This document shows positions 34,204 to 43,397 of a stretch of 64,000 bases of DNA, one piece after another. The stretch comes from Streptomyces sp. AC512_CC834. Lineage in GTDB: Bacteria; Actinomycetota; Actinomycetes; Streptomycetales; Streptomycetaceae. The notes below the pieces were generated by a model. It made no database searches. It was given only the letters and a program-made list of their open reading frames with translations, and had not been told where the DNA came from. The stretch spans positions 83,942 through 147,941 of the forward strand of contig NZ_JAGMUO010000007.1 in NCBI RefSeq assembly GCF_019049325.1, in the 5' to 3' direction. Within the stretch, counting starts at the first letter, position 1; each line of letters starts with the position of its first letter. The position numbers were made by a program, and so were the translations under genes.

Positions 34204-35208
34204 ATGACCAACGGCACCGTGACGACGGAGCTGGACTCCGCGCTGGAGAAGCACCGACCCGAGCTGACGGGGTACTGCTACCGGATGCTCGGTTCCTCCT
34301 TCGAGGCCGAGGACGCGGTGCAGGACACCCTGGTGCGCGCCTGGCGGAGCTACGACAAGTTCGAGGGCCGCTCCAGCCTGCGCTCGTGGCTGTACCGGAT
34401 CGCGACCAACGTCTGCCTGGACATGCTGACCGCGGGCAACAAGCGGGCGCGTCCGATGGACCTGACGGACTCGACGCCGCTCGCCCAGGCCGCCCTGTCC
34501 CCCCGCCCGGACCACACCTGGCTGGAGCCGATGCCGGACGCCCGCGTGCTGCCGCAGGTCGCCGACCCGGCCGAGGCCGCGGTCGCCAAGGAGTCGGTGC
34601 GGCTCGCGTTCATGGCGGCCCTGCAGCAGTTGCCGCCCAAGCAGCGGGCCGTGCTGATCCTGCGCGAGGTGCTGGCGTGGCGGGCGAGCGAGGTCGCCGA
34701 GCTGCTCGGCACGTCGGTCGCCTCCGTCAACAGCGCGCTGCAACGCGCCCGCGCGACCCTCGCCGAGCGGGCGGACCGGGGGGACGGCGCCGCGGTGTCG
34801 GACCCGCTGGACGAGGAGCAGCAGAAGCTCCTGGAGCGGTATGTCGCGGCCTTCGAGGGCTATGACATGACGGCGCTGACGGCGCTGCTGCACGAGGACG
34901 CGGTCATGACGATGCCGCCGTTCGACCTGTGGCTGGCCGGTCCGGCGGACATCACCGGTTTCATGACGACGCTCGGCGCCGCGTGCGCCGGTTCCCGGCT
35001 GGTGCGGGTGGAGGCCAACGGGCTGCCGGCCTTCGCGCACTACAAGCCGGACCCGGAGGCGGGCGGCTTCGCGCCGTGGGCGGTCCAGGTGCTGGAGATC
35101 TCAGACGGCCGCATCACCGGGTTCCACTGCTTCCTCGACACCAAGCGGTGGTTCCCGCTGTTCGACCTGCCGCTCCGTCTCGAAGCGGAGACCGACGAGG
35201 TCCAGTAG
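34204..35208 (+). CDS. ECF sigma factor with a C-terminal SnoaL-like domain
   Basis: 334 residues. Sigma regions 2 (YCYRMLGSSFEAEDAVQDTLVRAWRSYDKFEGRSSLRSWLYRIATNVCLD) and 4 (LQQLPPKQRAVLILREVLAWRASEVAELLGTSVASVNSALQRARATLAE). A further domain of about 130 residues follows (LERYVAAFEGYDMTALTALLHEDAVMTMPPF, WAVQVLEISDGRITGFHCFLD). This is the SigG/SigJ-like TIGR02960 pattern, where the SnoaL-like tail regulates the sigma factor instead of a separate anti-sigma. The last 108 bases overlap the STAS gene on the other strand. Confidence 0.92.
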   Translation: MTNGTVTTELDSALEKHRPELTGYCYRMLGSSFEAEDAVQDTLVRAWRSYDKFEGRSSLRSWLYRIATNVCLDMLTAGNKRARPMDLTDSTPLAQAALSPRPDHTWLEPMPDARVLPQVADPAEAAVAKESVRLAFMAALQQLPPKQRAVLILREVLAWRASEVAELLGTSVASVNSALQRARATLAERADRGDGAAVSDPLDEEQQKLLERYVAAFEGYDMTALTALLHEDAVMTMPPFDLWLAGPADITGFMTTLGAACAGSRLVRVEANGLPAFAHYKPDPEAGGFAPWAVQVLEISDGRITGFHCFLDTKRWFPLFDLPLRLEAETDEVQ

Positions 35209-35487
35209 GGAGTGCAGGGCCGGGTCGGGGTCGCGCAGCCGGATGCGGCCACCGGACCGCCGGGCGGTCAGCTCCAGGCGGGCCAGCAGGTCGACGACGG
35301 CGAGCCCCGGCGGCCCCAGACCGCCGACGTCGCAGACGACCACCCCGGCCCGGGTGGCTTCCAGCAGCGCGCGCACCTCGTCGCAGAGCCGGGGCGTCTC
35401 CCCTCGGGAGACGGGCCCCGGCAGCACGAGTACGGCGGGTGTCACGGCGTCCACGAGCGGTAGACCGGGCGTGGGCCGGCAACTCAT
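35101..35487 (-). CDS. STAS-domain protein (anti-sigma-antagonist-like)
   Basis: 128 residues from the ATG at 35487. STAS pattern: a beta start (AVLVLPGPVSRGETPRLCDEVRALL), VVVCDVGGLGPPGLAVVDLLARLELTARRSG, and RIRLRDPDPALHSLLDLVGL. In SpoIIAA the regulatory Ser follows an Asp (DS); here the corresponding region is DVGGLG, so phosphorylation is doubtful. Its end lies within the sigma gene on the opposite strand. Confidence 0.75.
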   Translation of the reverse strand: MSCRPTPGLPLVDAVTPAVLVLPGPVSRGETPRLCDEVRALLEATRAGVVVCDVGGLGPPGLAVVDLLARLELTARRSGGRIRLRDPDPALHSLLDLVGLRFETERQVEQREPPLGVEEAVEPGDAAV

Positions 35488-35655
35488 CGGTGCCCGCGGC
35501 CAGAGATCACCTGACAAGCGGGGGTGGGCCTTGTCCCCCGTGCGAGCTACCGCCAAGTGTCCACTGCGGTGGGATGTCGCGGCTCGCTCCGGTTTCTAGT
35601 CTCAGTTGTGTCGCGGGCAGTCGCCTCGACAATCAAGCTGAGAGGGTCGAACACC

Positions 35656-36579
35656 ATGGCCGGCACGGGCACTTCGAAGAGCACGGGCAGTTTGAGGAAC
35701 ACCCCGCAGTGGGCCCCACAGCAGGCCGGACCTTCTGCCCGCCGGCGCCGGTTGCGCACGTTCCGGTTCCCGGTTCTCCTGCTCGCGATGATCGGTGTGA
35801 TGGCAGCGGTCGCCGGGATCAACCAGCTTGTCGCCCCCGTCCCGCTCCTCGCACTGCCGGTGGGCATCGGACTCGCCGTCGCCGGGCTGGCCTGCTATCG
35901 GTGGCTGTGCCGGACCGTCGAGCAGCGGACCGTCCCCGAGCTCGCGAAGACGGGACAGTGGCCCCTGCTGAGGCGCGGGGCGCTGTTGGGGTTCGGCGCG
36001 TTCACCGGCCTGATGCTGCTGATCGGGATGTTCGGTGGCTGGGAGGACCTGTCCTGGGGCTCCTTCGGCGGGCTCATCGGCACCGCAGGCATGATGGCGG
36101 GCGTCGCGGTCACCGAGGAGGCGCTCTTTCGCGGGGTCCTGTTCCGCATCATGGAGGAACGTACCGGCACCGTGATCGCGCTGGCCGTGTCCTCGGTACT
36201 GTTCGGCGCGACACACCTGGTCAACACCAACGCGACGCTGTGGGGCGCGCTCTCGATCGCCCTGACGGGCGGAGTCATGCTCTCCGCCGCCTACGTCGTG
36301 AGCCGCTCGCTGTGGCTGCCGATCGGCCTGCACTTCGCCTGGAACTTCACCCATGCCGGCATCTTCGGTGCGGTGCTCTCCGGCTCGGACTCGGCGCCCG
36401 ACGGCCTGCTGGACACCACGCTGTCCGGTTCGTCCCTGCTGACCGGGGGCACGTTCGGACCGGAGGCCAGCCTGATGGCACTGCTGGTGTGCCTGGTGCC
36501 CACCGTCCTCCTGCTCCGGCACGCCGCCCGCACCGGCCAGATCAGGCGCCGCCCGCGGATCGCCAAGAGCTCCGCCTGA
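35656..36579 (+). CDS. CPBP-family intramembrane metalloprotease
   Basis: 307 residues. About eight hydrophobic segments. The Abi/CAAX-protease motifs are present: VTEEALFRGVLFRIMEER (EExxxR), LFGATHLVN (FxxxH) and LPIGLHFAWNFTHAGIFG (HxxxN). It follows a Lys/Arg-rich cytoplasmic start. Such proteins cleave membrane-embedded or prenylated peptides; in bacteria they often give bacteriocin self-protection. The target here is unknown. A 13-bp terminator follows. Confidence 0.9.
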   Translation: MAGTGTSKSTGSLRNTPQWAPQQAGPSARRRRLRTFRFPVLLLAMIGVMAAVAGINQLVAPVPLLALPVGIGLAVAGLACYRWLCRTVEQRTVPELAKTGQWPLLRRGALLGFGAFTGLMLLIGMFGGWEDLSWGSFGGLIGTAGMMAGVAVTEEALFRGVLFRIMEERTGTVIALAVSSVLFGATHLVNTNATLWGALSIALTGGVMLSAAYVVSRSLWLPIGLHFAWNFTHAGIFGAVLSGSDSAPDGLLDTTLSGSSLLTGGTFGPEASLMALLVCLVPTVLLLRHAARTGQIRRRPRIAKSSA

Positions 36580-36610
36580 ACGCCCGCACCCCCGGTGCCG
36601 AAGTCACACC

Positions 36611-36641
36611 CGGCGGACGCCGTCACCAACGGCGTCCGCCG
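36611..36641. terminator. terminator between the CPBP and Uma2 genes
   Basis: CGGCGGACGCCGT (36611-36623) pairs perfectly with ACGGCGTCCGCCG (36629-36641), loop CACCA. It serves convergent genes. Confidence 0.85.
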
Positions 36642-36659
36642 AACGGTGTTCGAGGTGAC

Positions 36660-37244
36660 TCAGGCCTCGGGGAACTCGCCGGTGTCGATGACCAGGTCGA
36701 AGGGGGCGGGGAGGGTGAGGGGATCGCCGAACTTGGCGGCGCTCAGCACCCGGTAGACATCCTCCTTCGGCTCGCCGTAGAGGGTCGCTGTGGGACCACC
36801 CGGGGCCCAGCGGTCGACGAGTAGGTAGAGCGGGATGCCGGCGGTGGCGTAGGCGGCGGGCTTGCTGATGCGGTCGTGGCGGGCGTTGGACTTGGAGGTG
36901 ACCTCGACGACGAGTTCTGCCAGGGCGGCGGGGATGTGGGTGTCGGACTCCGTGTGATCAGGCAGCTCTGTCACCACGATGTCCGGAATGAGCATCCCCA
37001 AGCGGGACGGAACGGCGATCGCCAGCGTCTGGAAGACCCTCCAATCCTCGGGGATCACCGAGTACAAGCGCCGATGGATGCGCGCGGCGACGACGTGGTG
37101 AGGCACTGCCGGAGCAGGTGACACGGTGACGATCCCCTCGATGATCTCCACCTTGCTGCCCTCGGGCCATTCCATCCCCTCCCAGAACCGGACGAGGTCG
37201 TCCCAGTTCCGGTCGGGCTCGTCGCTCACGGTGAGTGCGCTCAT
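36660..37244 (-). CDS. Uma2-family putative endonuclease
   Basis: 194 residues. The PD-(D/E)xK-like core of the Uma2 (DUF820) family is seen: VEIIEGIVTVSPAPAVPHHVVAARI, LGMLIPDIVVTELP with the Asp, ELVVEVTSKSNARHDRISKPAAYATAGIPLYLLVD with the E-x-S-K pair. The Streptomyces copies are numerous and of unknown function. Confidence 0.9.
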   Translation of the reverse strand: MSALTVSDEPDRNWDDLVRFWEGMEWPEGSKVEIIEGIVTVSPAPAVPHHVVAARIHRRLYSVIPEDWRVFQTLAIAVPSRLGMLIPDIVVTELPDHTESDTHIPAALAELVVEVTSKSNARHDRISKPAAYATAGIPLYLLVDRWAPGGPTATLYGEPKEDVYRVLSAAKFGDPLTLPAPFDLVIDTGEFPEA

Positions 37245-37365
37245 GGCGGTTCTCCCATCGGTGCGTCACCGATCCGAGCATGCCGAACGGGACCGGCACA
37301 GGTCTACCGATCCCGTTCACCCGAATGGGCCCGTGACATCAGCGGCCTCCGGCCGCGGGCGCAGG

Positions 37366-38649
37366 TCAGGCGATACGTTCCCGCACCACCGGCGAGGCGG
37401 TGAAGTCCGTACCCGCCGGCGCGACGTCGTACGAGCCCTCCACCGCCGCGAGCGCGTACTCGAAGCGGTCCGGGGTGTCCGTGTGGAGGGTGAGGAGGGG
37501 CTGGCCCTCGGTGACCGTGTCGCCGGGCTTGGCGTGCAGCTCGATGCCCGCGCCCGCCTGCACCGGGTCCTCCTTGCGGGCGCGGCCAGCGCCCAGGCGC
37601 CAGGCGGCGACGCCGATGTCGTAGGCGTCGAGGCGGGTCAGGACGCCCGAGGAGGCGGCCTTCACCACGTGCTGCTCCTTCGACGTGGGCAGGGCCGCGT
37701 CCGGGTCGCCGCCCTGGGCCGCGATCATGCGGCGCCAGACGTCCATGGCGGAGCCGTCGGCCAGCGCCTTCGCCGGGTCGGCGTCCTTCAGGCCCGCCGC
37801 GTCGAGCATCTCGCGGGCCAGGGCCAACGTCAGCTCGACCACGTCCGCCGGGCCGCCGCCGGCCAGGACCTCGACCGACTCGCGGACCTCGAGGGCGTTG
37901 CCCGCCGTGCGGCCGAGCGGGGTGGCCATGTCCGTGAGGAGGGCGACCGTCTTCACGCCGTGGTCGGTGCCGAGGCCGACCATCGTGGACGCCAGCTCCC
38001 GCGCGTCCTCGATCGTCTTCATGAAGGCGCCCGAGCCCACCTTCACGTCGAGGACCAGCGAGCCCGTGCCCTCGGCGATCTTCTTGGACATGATCGAGGA
38101 TGCGATCAGCGGGATCGCCTCGACCGTGCCGGTGACGTCGCGCAGGGCGTACAGCTTCTTGTCGGCGGGCGCGAGGCCGTCGCCCGCCGCGCAGATCACC
38201 GCGCCGGTGCCGTCGAGGACGTTCAGCATCTCCTCGTTGGACAGGAGCGCGCGCCAGCCCGGGATGGACTCCAGCTTGTCCAGGGTGCCGCCGGTGTGGC
38301 CGAGGCCGCGGCCGGAGAGCTGCGGGACGGCCGCGCCGCAGGCCGCGACCAGCGGCGCGAGCGGCAGGGTGATCTTGTCGCCGACGCCGCCCGTGGAGTG
38401 CTTGTCGGCGGTCGGGCGGGACAGGGACGAGAAGTCCATGCGCTCGCCGGAGGCGATCATCGCGGCGGTCCAGCGGGCGATCTCGCCGCGGTTCATGCCG
38501 TTGAGCAGGATCGCCATCGCGAGCGAGGACATCTGCTCGTCCGCCACCTCGCCGCGCGTGTACGCGTCGATGACCCAGTCGATCTGCTCACCGCTGAGTT
38601 CGCCGCGGTCCCGCTTGGTGCGGATGACGGAGATGACGTCCATGGCCAT
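37366..38649 (-). CDS. deoA: thymidine phosphorylase
   Basis: 427 residues. It cleaves thymidine/deoxyuridine to base and deoxyribose-1-phosphate. Signature SSLSRPTADKHSTGGVGDKITLPLAPLVAACG, with the phosphate site in GRGLGHTGGTLDKLESIPGW and the C-terminal pyrimidine-phosphorylase domain (AGAGIELHAKPGDTVTEGQPLLTLH). The last gene of the ABC-cdd-deoA operon, 32 bases after cdd. Starts at 38649 and 38643 are equally possible. A small GCGGCC/GGCCGC hairpin lies just downstream (37342-37356). Confidence 0.96.
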   Translation of the reverse strand: MAMDVISVIRTKRDRGELSGEQIDWVIDAYTRGEVADEQMSSLAMAILLNGMNRGEIARWTAAMIASGERMDFSSLSRPTADKHSTGGVGDKITLPLAPLVAACGAAVPQLSGRGLGHTGGTLDKLESIPGWRALLSNEEMLNVLDGTGAVICAAGDGLAPADKKLYALRDVTGTVEAIPLIASSIMSKKIAEGTGSLVLDVKVGSGAFMKTIEDARELASTMVGLGTDHGVKTVALLTDMATPLGRTAGNALEVRESVEVLAGGGPADVVELTLALAREMLDAAGLKDADPAKALADGSAMDVWRRMIAAQGGDPDAALPTSKEQHVVKAASSGVLTRLDAYDIGVAAWRLGAGRARKEDPVQAGAGIELHAKPGDTVTEGQPLLTLHTDTPDRFEYALAAVEGSYDVAPAGTDFTASPVVRERIA

Positions 38650-38681
38650 GTCTGGCTTTCCTTACGGGAGTTGCGCGGGAG

Positions 38682-39074
38682 TTACTTGGTGAGGTGGTCG
38701 GGGCCGAAGGCCTGCGGGAGCATCTCCGCGAGGGGGACGATCCCCGCCGGGGTCTCCAGCAGCATCCGGGGGCCGCCGAACTCGTACAGGAGCTGCCGGC
38801 AGCGGCCGCAGGGGACGAGGACCTCGCCCTCGCCGTCGACGCAGACGAAGTGCGTCAGCCGGCCCCCGCCGGTCACCTGCAACTGGGAGACGAGGCCGCA
38901 CTCGGCGCACAGGCCGATGCCGTAGCTGGCGTTCTCCACGTTGCAGCCGGTGACGGTGCGGCCGTCGTCGACCAGGGCGGCGGCGCCCACGGCGTACCCG
39001 GAGTACGGGGCGTACGCCCGGGACATGGCGTCCCGGGCCGCCGTGCGCAGCGCCTCCCAGTCGGCGCCGGTCAC
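38682..39074 (-). CDS. cdd: cytidine deaminase
   Basis: 130 residues, GTG start overlapping the permease stop by 4 bases. Zinc motifs: CAECGLVSQL (C-A-E) and PCGRCRQLLYEFG (PCxxC), with CNVENASYGIGL just before. It deaminates (deoxy)cytidine to (deoxy)uridine, which DeoA can then split. Coupled translation with the importer suggests that uptake and deamination are made together. Confidence 0.96.
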   Translation of the reverse strand: MTGADWEALRTAARDAMSRAYAPYSGYAVGAAALVDDGRTVTGCNVENASYGIGLCAECGLVSQLQVTGGGRLTHFVCVDGEGEVLVPCGRCRQLLYEFGGPRMLLETPAGIVPLAEMLPQAFGPDHLTK

Positions 39075-40345
39075 GTGCCCTGCCCCTTCCGGTACTGCAT
39101 GCCGTTCGACTTCGGCATCCGCAGCCGTTGCGCGGACAGGGCGAGGACGACGAGGGTGACGACGTACGGCGTGGCCGAGACGACCTGGTTGGGGACCTCG
39201 TTGGTGCCCGCGTACCAGGCGAAGACCAGGGCGCCGACGACGAACGTGATCGCGGCCTTGACGTACTTCTTGCGGACGGCCAGCCAGATGGCGCCGGCGA
39301 CCAGCAGCAGCGCGCCGAGCAGCAGCAGCGCGTGCACGTTGGCGGAGCCGCCGCGCAGGTTGAGGCTGTCGGTGTAGCCGAACAGCCCCGCACCGATGGC
39401 GAGGCCGCCCGGCATCCAGTTGCCGAAGATCATCGCCGCGAGGCCGATGTAGCCGCGGCCGCTGGTCTGGCCCTCCAGGTAGAAGGGGTTGGCCACGATG
39501 GACAGGAAGACGCCGCCGAGGCCGGCCAGGCCGCCGGAGATGAGCACGGCCATGTACTTGTACTTGTAGACGTTGACGCCGAGGGACTCGGCGGCGATCG
39601 GGTTCTCGCCGCAGGAGCGCAGGCGCAGGCCGAACGGGGTGCGCCACAGGATCCACCAGGTGGCGGGGATCAGGGCGACGGCGATCAGGGTCAGCCAGGA
39701 GACGTCGGTGACGAGGCCGCCGAGCAGCCCTGCGAGGTCCGAGACGAAGAACCAGTGCTGGTTGTTGAGGCTGTCGAGCCCGCTGGACAGCCCCGGGATC
39801 GAGAAGTGGCCGAGGGAGTCGACCGGCGGGGACTGCTTGGCCGAGCCGCCCTGGTGGCCCTCGAAGGCGAGCGGGGCGAGGTAGCGGGTGGCGCCGAGGG
39901 CGAGGATGTTGATGGCCACGCCGGAGACGATGTGGTTGACGTTGAAGGTGATCGTGACGATGGCGTGCAGCAGGCCGCCGAGCGCGCCGCCGATGATGCC
40001 GACGAGGATGCCGGTCCACGGGCCCCACTGGAAGCCGGCCCAGGCACCGAACCAGGTGCCGAGGATCATCATGCCCTCGAGGCCGATGTTGATGACGCCC
40101 GCGCGTTCGGCCCACAGACCGCCGAGGCCGGCGAGGCCGATCGGCACCGCGAGCTGGAGCGCGGTGGACATCTGGCTGACGTTGGTGATGCCGTTGGCGC
40201 CGGTGATGAGGCGGACGATCGAGGTCAGCGCCAGGGCTCCGGCGATGACCAGCATCAGGACGGGCAGCGACATGCGGCGGCCGGTCTGTGGTGCGTGCTC
40301 CAGCGACGGCTGGTTGACGTCGGTCGCTGTGGTCGGAGCGGTCAT
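39071..40345 (-). CDS. nucleoside ABC transporter permease, second subunit
   Basis: 424 residues, with about ten hydrophobic segments and the BPD_transp_2 fold. AERAGVINIGLEGMMILGTWFGAW is the characteristic loop of the BmpA-linked NupQ-type permease. NVNHIVSGVAINILALGATRYL and LRLRSCGENPIAAESLGVNV face the ATPase. It overlaps both neighbours by 4 bases. Confidence 0.93.
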   Translation of the reverse strand: MTAPTTATDVNQPSLEHAPQTGRRMSLPVLMLVIAGALALTSIVRLITGANGITNVSQMSTALQLAVPIGLAGLGGLWAERAGVINIGLEGMMILGTWFGAWAGFQWGPWTGILVGIIGGALGGLLHAIVTITFNVNHIVSGVAINILALGATRYLAPLAFEGHQGGSAKQSPPVDSLGHFSIPGLSSGLDSLNNQHWFFVSDLAGLLGGLVTDVSWLTLIAVALIPATWWILWRTPFGLRLRSCGENPIAAESLGVNVYKYKYMAVLISGGLAGLGGVFLSIVANPFYLEGQTSGRGYIGLAAMIFGNWMPGGLAIGAGLFGYTDSLNLRGGSANVHALLLLGALLLVAGAIWLAVRKKYVKAAITFVVGALVFAWYAGTNEVPNQVVSATPYVVTLVVLALSAQRLRMPKSNGMQYRKGQGT

Positions 40346-41466
40346 CGGCCGGCCACCTCCTTCTTCGAGTTGTCGGTGGCGCCGAGGACGTGTCCGGCGG
40401 CCAGCTCCGCGCCGACCCGGCGCTGCTGGCGGCGCAGGCCCCACTCACGGACGGCCTCGTAGGAGACGACGACCGAGAGGACGATCAGGCCCTGCATGAT
40501 GACCGCGATCTCCTTGTCGTAGCCGTGGAAGTCCAGCTCGGGCGAGGCCTTGTCGAGCCAGGCCCACAGCAGGGCGGCGAAGGCGATGCCGACCGGGCTG
40601 TTGCGGCCGAGCAGGGCGATGCCGATGCCGAGGAAGCCGATGCCGGTGGGGAAGTTGAGGCTGTAGGTGTGGGTGTCGCCGAGCAGGATCGGCAGGCCCG
40701 CGAGACCGGCGAGACCGCCGGAGATGAGCATCGCGGTGAGCACCATGCGCCCCGGGTCGACACCGCTGGCCGCGGCGGCGGACTCGGAGGCGCCGGAGGC
40801 GCGCAGGTCGAAGCCGAAGCGGGTGCGGTTGAGGACGACCCAGTAGCCGATGCCGAGCAGCACGGCGAGGATCACCAGGCCGTAGATCTCGCCGGAGGCG
40901 CCCATGTCGATGCCGGGGACCCAGCCGGACTCGTGGATCTCTCCGGTGGTGTTGTTGTTGCCGATCTTGACGCCGAAGACGTCCGGCAGCCACAGGTAGC
41001 CGATGACGGAGGTGGCGATGGCGTTGAGCATGATCGTCGCGACGACCTCGCTGACGCCGCGGGTCACCTTGAGGACACCGGCGATGCCGGACCAGAAGGC
41101 GCCGGTGAGGACGGCGGTCAGGAGCAGCAGCGGGACCTGGAGGCCGGCCGGCAGGTTGGCGTGGGCGCCGACGATCGCGGCCATCATGGCGGCGAGCTGG
41201 TACTGGCCGTCCACGCCGATGTTGAAGAGGTTCATCCGGAAGCCGATGGCCACCGCGAGGGCCGCGATGTAGTACAGCGACGCCTGGTTGACGATCAGGA
41301 CCTGGATGTCGGAGAAACCGGCCTGCTCGAACATCAGGGCGAACGGTTCGACCGGGTTCTTGCCCGAGGCGATCAGGACGATCGCGCTGAGCACGAAGGC
41401 CACGGCGAGCGCGATGACCGGTCCGGCCACCGCGAGGAGCACGCGCTCCTTGTCGAACTTCTTCAT
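40342..41466 (-). CDS. nucleoside ABC transporter permease, first subunit
   Basis: 374 residues. Related fold to the other permease: LYYIAALAVAIGFRMNLFNIGVDGQYQLAAMMAAIVGAH, GVSEVVATIMLNAIATSVIGYLW, and the coupling helix FDLRASGASESAAAASGVDPGR. This is the NupP-type partner. The ATG coincides with the last base of the ATPase stop. Confidence 0.93.
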   Translation of the reverse strand: MKKFDKERVLLAVAGPVIALAVAFVLSAIVLIASGKNPVEPFALMFEQAGFSDIQVLIVNQASLYYIAALAVAIGFRMNLFNIGVDGQYQLAAMMAAIVGAHANLPAGLQVPLLLLTAVLTGAFWSGIAGVLKVTRGVSEVVATIMLNAIATSVIGYLWLPDVFGVKIGNNNTTGEIHESGWVPGIDMGASGEIYGLVILAVLLGIGYWVVLNRTRFGFDLRASGASESAAAASGVDPGRMVLTAMLISGGLAGLAGLPILLGDTHTYSLNFPTGIGFLGIGIALLGRNSPVGIAFAALLWAWLDKASPELDFHGYDKEIAVIMQGLIVLSVVVSYEAVREWGLRRQQRRVGAELAAGHVLGATDNSKKEVAGR

Positions 41467-43130
41467 CAGCGGGCCTCGTCTTCCGGAGACTCGGGGGACT
41501 CAGGCGCCTCGGGGGACTTGAGTGACTTGGACGACGGCTTGGACGGCTTGGGGGCGTCCGGGGGCGCGGCGGACTTCGGGGAGTCGTCGGTCGCGTCGCC
41601 CGGGGTCTCGGGGGTCTCCTCGTCCTCCAGGTGTCCGGAGGCGGCGCCGGTCATCGCCGAGCCGAGCGCCTCGGGGGTGATGGTGGCCGGGTCGGCGTCC
41701 GCGACCAGCTTGCCGTCGTAGATCACCCGGAGGGTGTCGGACAGGCCGATCAGCTCGTCCAGGTCAGCGGAGATCAGCAGCACGGCGAGTCCCTCGCGGC
41801 GGGCCTCGCGGATGTGGTCCCAGATGGCGGCCTGGGCGCCGACGTCCACGCCGCGGGTGGGGTGGGCGGCGATGAGGAAGCGCGGCTTGTGGGTCATCTC
41901 CCGGCCGACGATCAGCTTCTGCTGGTTGCCGCCGGACAGGGAGGCCGCGGTGACGTCGATGCCGGGGGTGCGGACGTCGTACGTCTCGACGATGCGGCGG
42001 GTGTCCTCCTGGGCGCCCTTCAGGTCCAGCCAGACGCCCTTGCTGTTGGGCTTCTCGGTGACGTGGCCGAGGATGCGGTTCTCCCAGAGAGGGGCCTCCA
42101 GGAGCAGGCCGTGGCGGTGGCGGTCCTCGGGGATGTAGCCGATGCCCCGCTCGCGGCGCCCCCGGGTGGGCAGCGCGGTGATGTCCTTCTCGAGGAAGCG
42201 GATGGTGCCGGAGTCGGCGTGCCGCAGCCCGATGAGCGCGTCGACCAGTTCGGTCTGGCCGTTGCCCTCGACGCCGGCGATGCCCAGCACCTCACCGGCG
42301 TGCAGGGTGAAGGAGATGTCGTCGAGCAGGGCCTTGCCGCTCGGTGCCGCCAGGCGCAGCGTGTCGACGGCGAGGACCGCGCGGTCGGTGACCGTGGACT
42401 CCGCAGTCGCCGGCGTGGGCAGTTCGCTGCCGACCATCAGCTCGGCGAGCTGACGGGGCGTGGTCTCGGCGGGGACGGCCGTGCCGACCGTCGTACCTCG
42501 GCGGATGACGGTGATCTCGTCGGCGACCGAGAGGACCTCGCCCAGCTTGTGGGAGATGAAGATGACGGACAGGCCCTCGGCCTTCAGCTCGCGCAGGTTG
42601 TCGAAGAGTGCCTCCACCTCCTGCGGCACCAGGACGGCGGTCGGCTCGTCGAGGATCAGCGTGCGGGCGCCGCGGTAGAGGACCTTGAGGATCTCCACGC
42701 GCTGGCGGGCGGCGACGCCCAGCTCCTCGACCAGGAGGTCGGGGCGCACGCCGAGGCCGTACCGCTCGGAGATCTCCTTGATCTTCCGGCGGGCCCTGCC
42801 ACCGATGCCGTACAGCTTCTCGCTGCCGAGGACCACGTTCTCCAGGACCGTGAGGTTGTCGGCGAGCATGAAGTGCTGGTGGACCATGCCGATGCCGCGG
42901 GCGATGGCGTCGGCGGGCGAGGAGAAGGCCACCTTCTCGCCGTCGACCGCGATGGTGCCCTCGTCCGGCTTCTGCATGCCGTAGAGGATCTTCATCAGGG
43001 TCGACTTGCCGGCGCCGTTCTCGCCGACGAGGGCGTGGACGGTGCCCTTGTGGACGGCGAGGTGGATGTCGTGGTTGGCCACGACGCCGGGGAAGCGCTT
43101 GGTGATCCCGGCGAGTTCGACGGCGGTCAC
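41466..43130 (-). CDS. nucleoside ABC transporter ATP-binding protein (two ABC domains)
   Basis: 554 residues as annotated. Two tandem ABC domains: Walker A GENGAGKSTLM in the first and the degenerate GVEGNGQTELVDAL in the second, signature SLSGGNQQKLIVGREM in the second, ILDEPTAVL in the first. This is the sugar/nucleoside carbohydrate-2 type. A C-terminal tail of about 55 Pro/Ser/Glu residues is unusual. The GTG at 43130 has a poor ribosome site. A longer frame begins at an ATC (43176-43178) that has AGGAGAG seven bases upstream, so the real start may be non-standard. Confidence 0.92.
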   Translation of the reverse strand: MTAVELAGITKRFPGVVANHDIHLAVHKGTVHALVGENGAGKSTLMKILYGMQKPDEGTIAVDGEKVAFSSPADAIARGIGMVHQHFMLADNLTVLENVVLGSEKLYGIGGRARRKIKEISERYGLGVRPDLLVEELGVAARQRVEILKVLYRGARTLILDEPTAVLVPQEVEALFDNLRELKAEGLSVIFISHKLGEVLSVADEITVIRRGTTVGTAVPAETTPRQLAELMVGSELPTPATAESTVTDRAVLAVDTLRLAAPSGKALLDDISFTLHAGEVLGIAGVEGNGQTELVDALIGLRHADSGTIRFLEKDITALPTRGRRERGIGYIPEDRHRHGLLLEAPLWENRILGHVTEKPNSKGVWLDLKGAQEDTRRIVETYDVRTPGIDVTAASLSGGNQQKLIVGREMTHKPRFLIAAHPTRGVDVGAQAAIWDHIREARREGLAVLLISADLDELIGLSDTLRVIYDGKLVADADPATITPEALGSAMTGAASGHLEDEETPETPGDATDDSPKSAAPPDAPKPSKPSSKSLKSPEAPESPESPEDEAR

Positions 43131-43206
43131 CGGTTCGTTGACCGCCGCTCCGGCCGGAGGGCTGCTGGACGCGTTGATGGCGCACTCTCCTGGGGACGGG
43201 GGCCGT

Positions 43207-43218
43207 CTACGCGCGTAG
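43207..43218 (-). promoter_or_regulatory. CTACGCGCGTAG operator of the ABC-cdd-deoA operon
   Basis: A perfect 12-bp palindrome, 28 bases upstream of the ATC/AGGAGAG start region. It is the fourth perfect copy. No clear -10 hexamer was assigned; TAGACG overlaps its end. Confidence 0.78.
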
Positions 43219-43262
43219 CGCCCCTACGGCATCTAAAAGCGGCGGCGGCACATCGACACGAC

Positions 43263-43306
43263 GGGGTACGGGGAGGGCGTTACGGAAGACGCTCTCCCCG
43301 TACCCC
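43263..43306 (-). terminator. 18-bp stem terminator after the first bmpA gene
   Basis: Positions 43263-43280 pair with 43289-43306 over 18 bp with a single G-U pair and an 8-base loop. It separates bmpA (stop at 43398) from the operator of the ABC operon, so the two are likely separate transcripts. Confidence 0.88.
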
Positions 43307-43397
43307 GCCGAGCGGTGCGACCGACGCGGTTACACGCTGTTCGAGGTGTTGCTGGTGCTACTCAGCCGCTGTTCATCAGCCGCTGCTCAGCTTCTGC

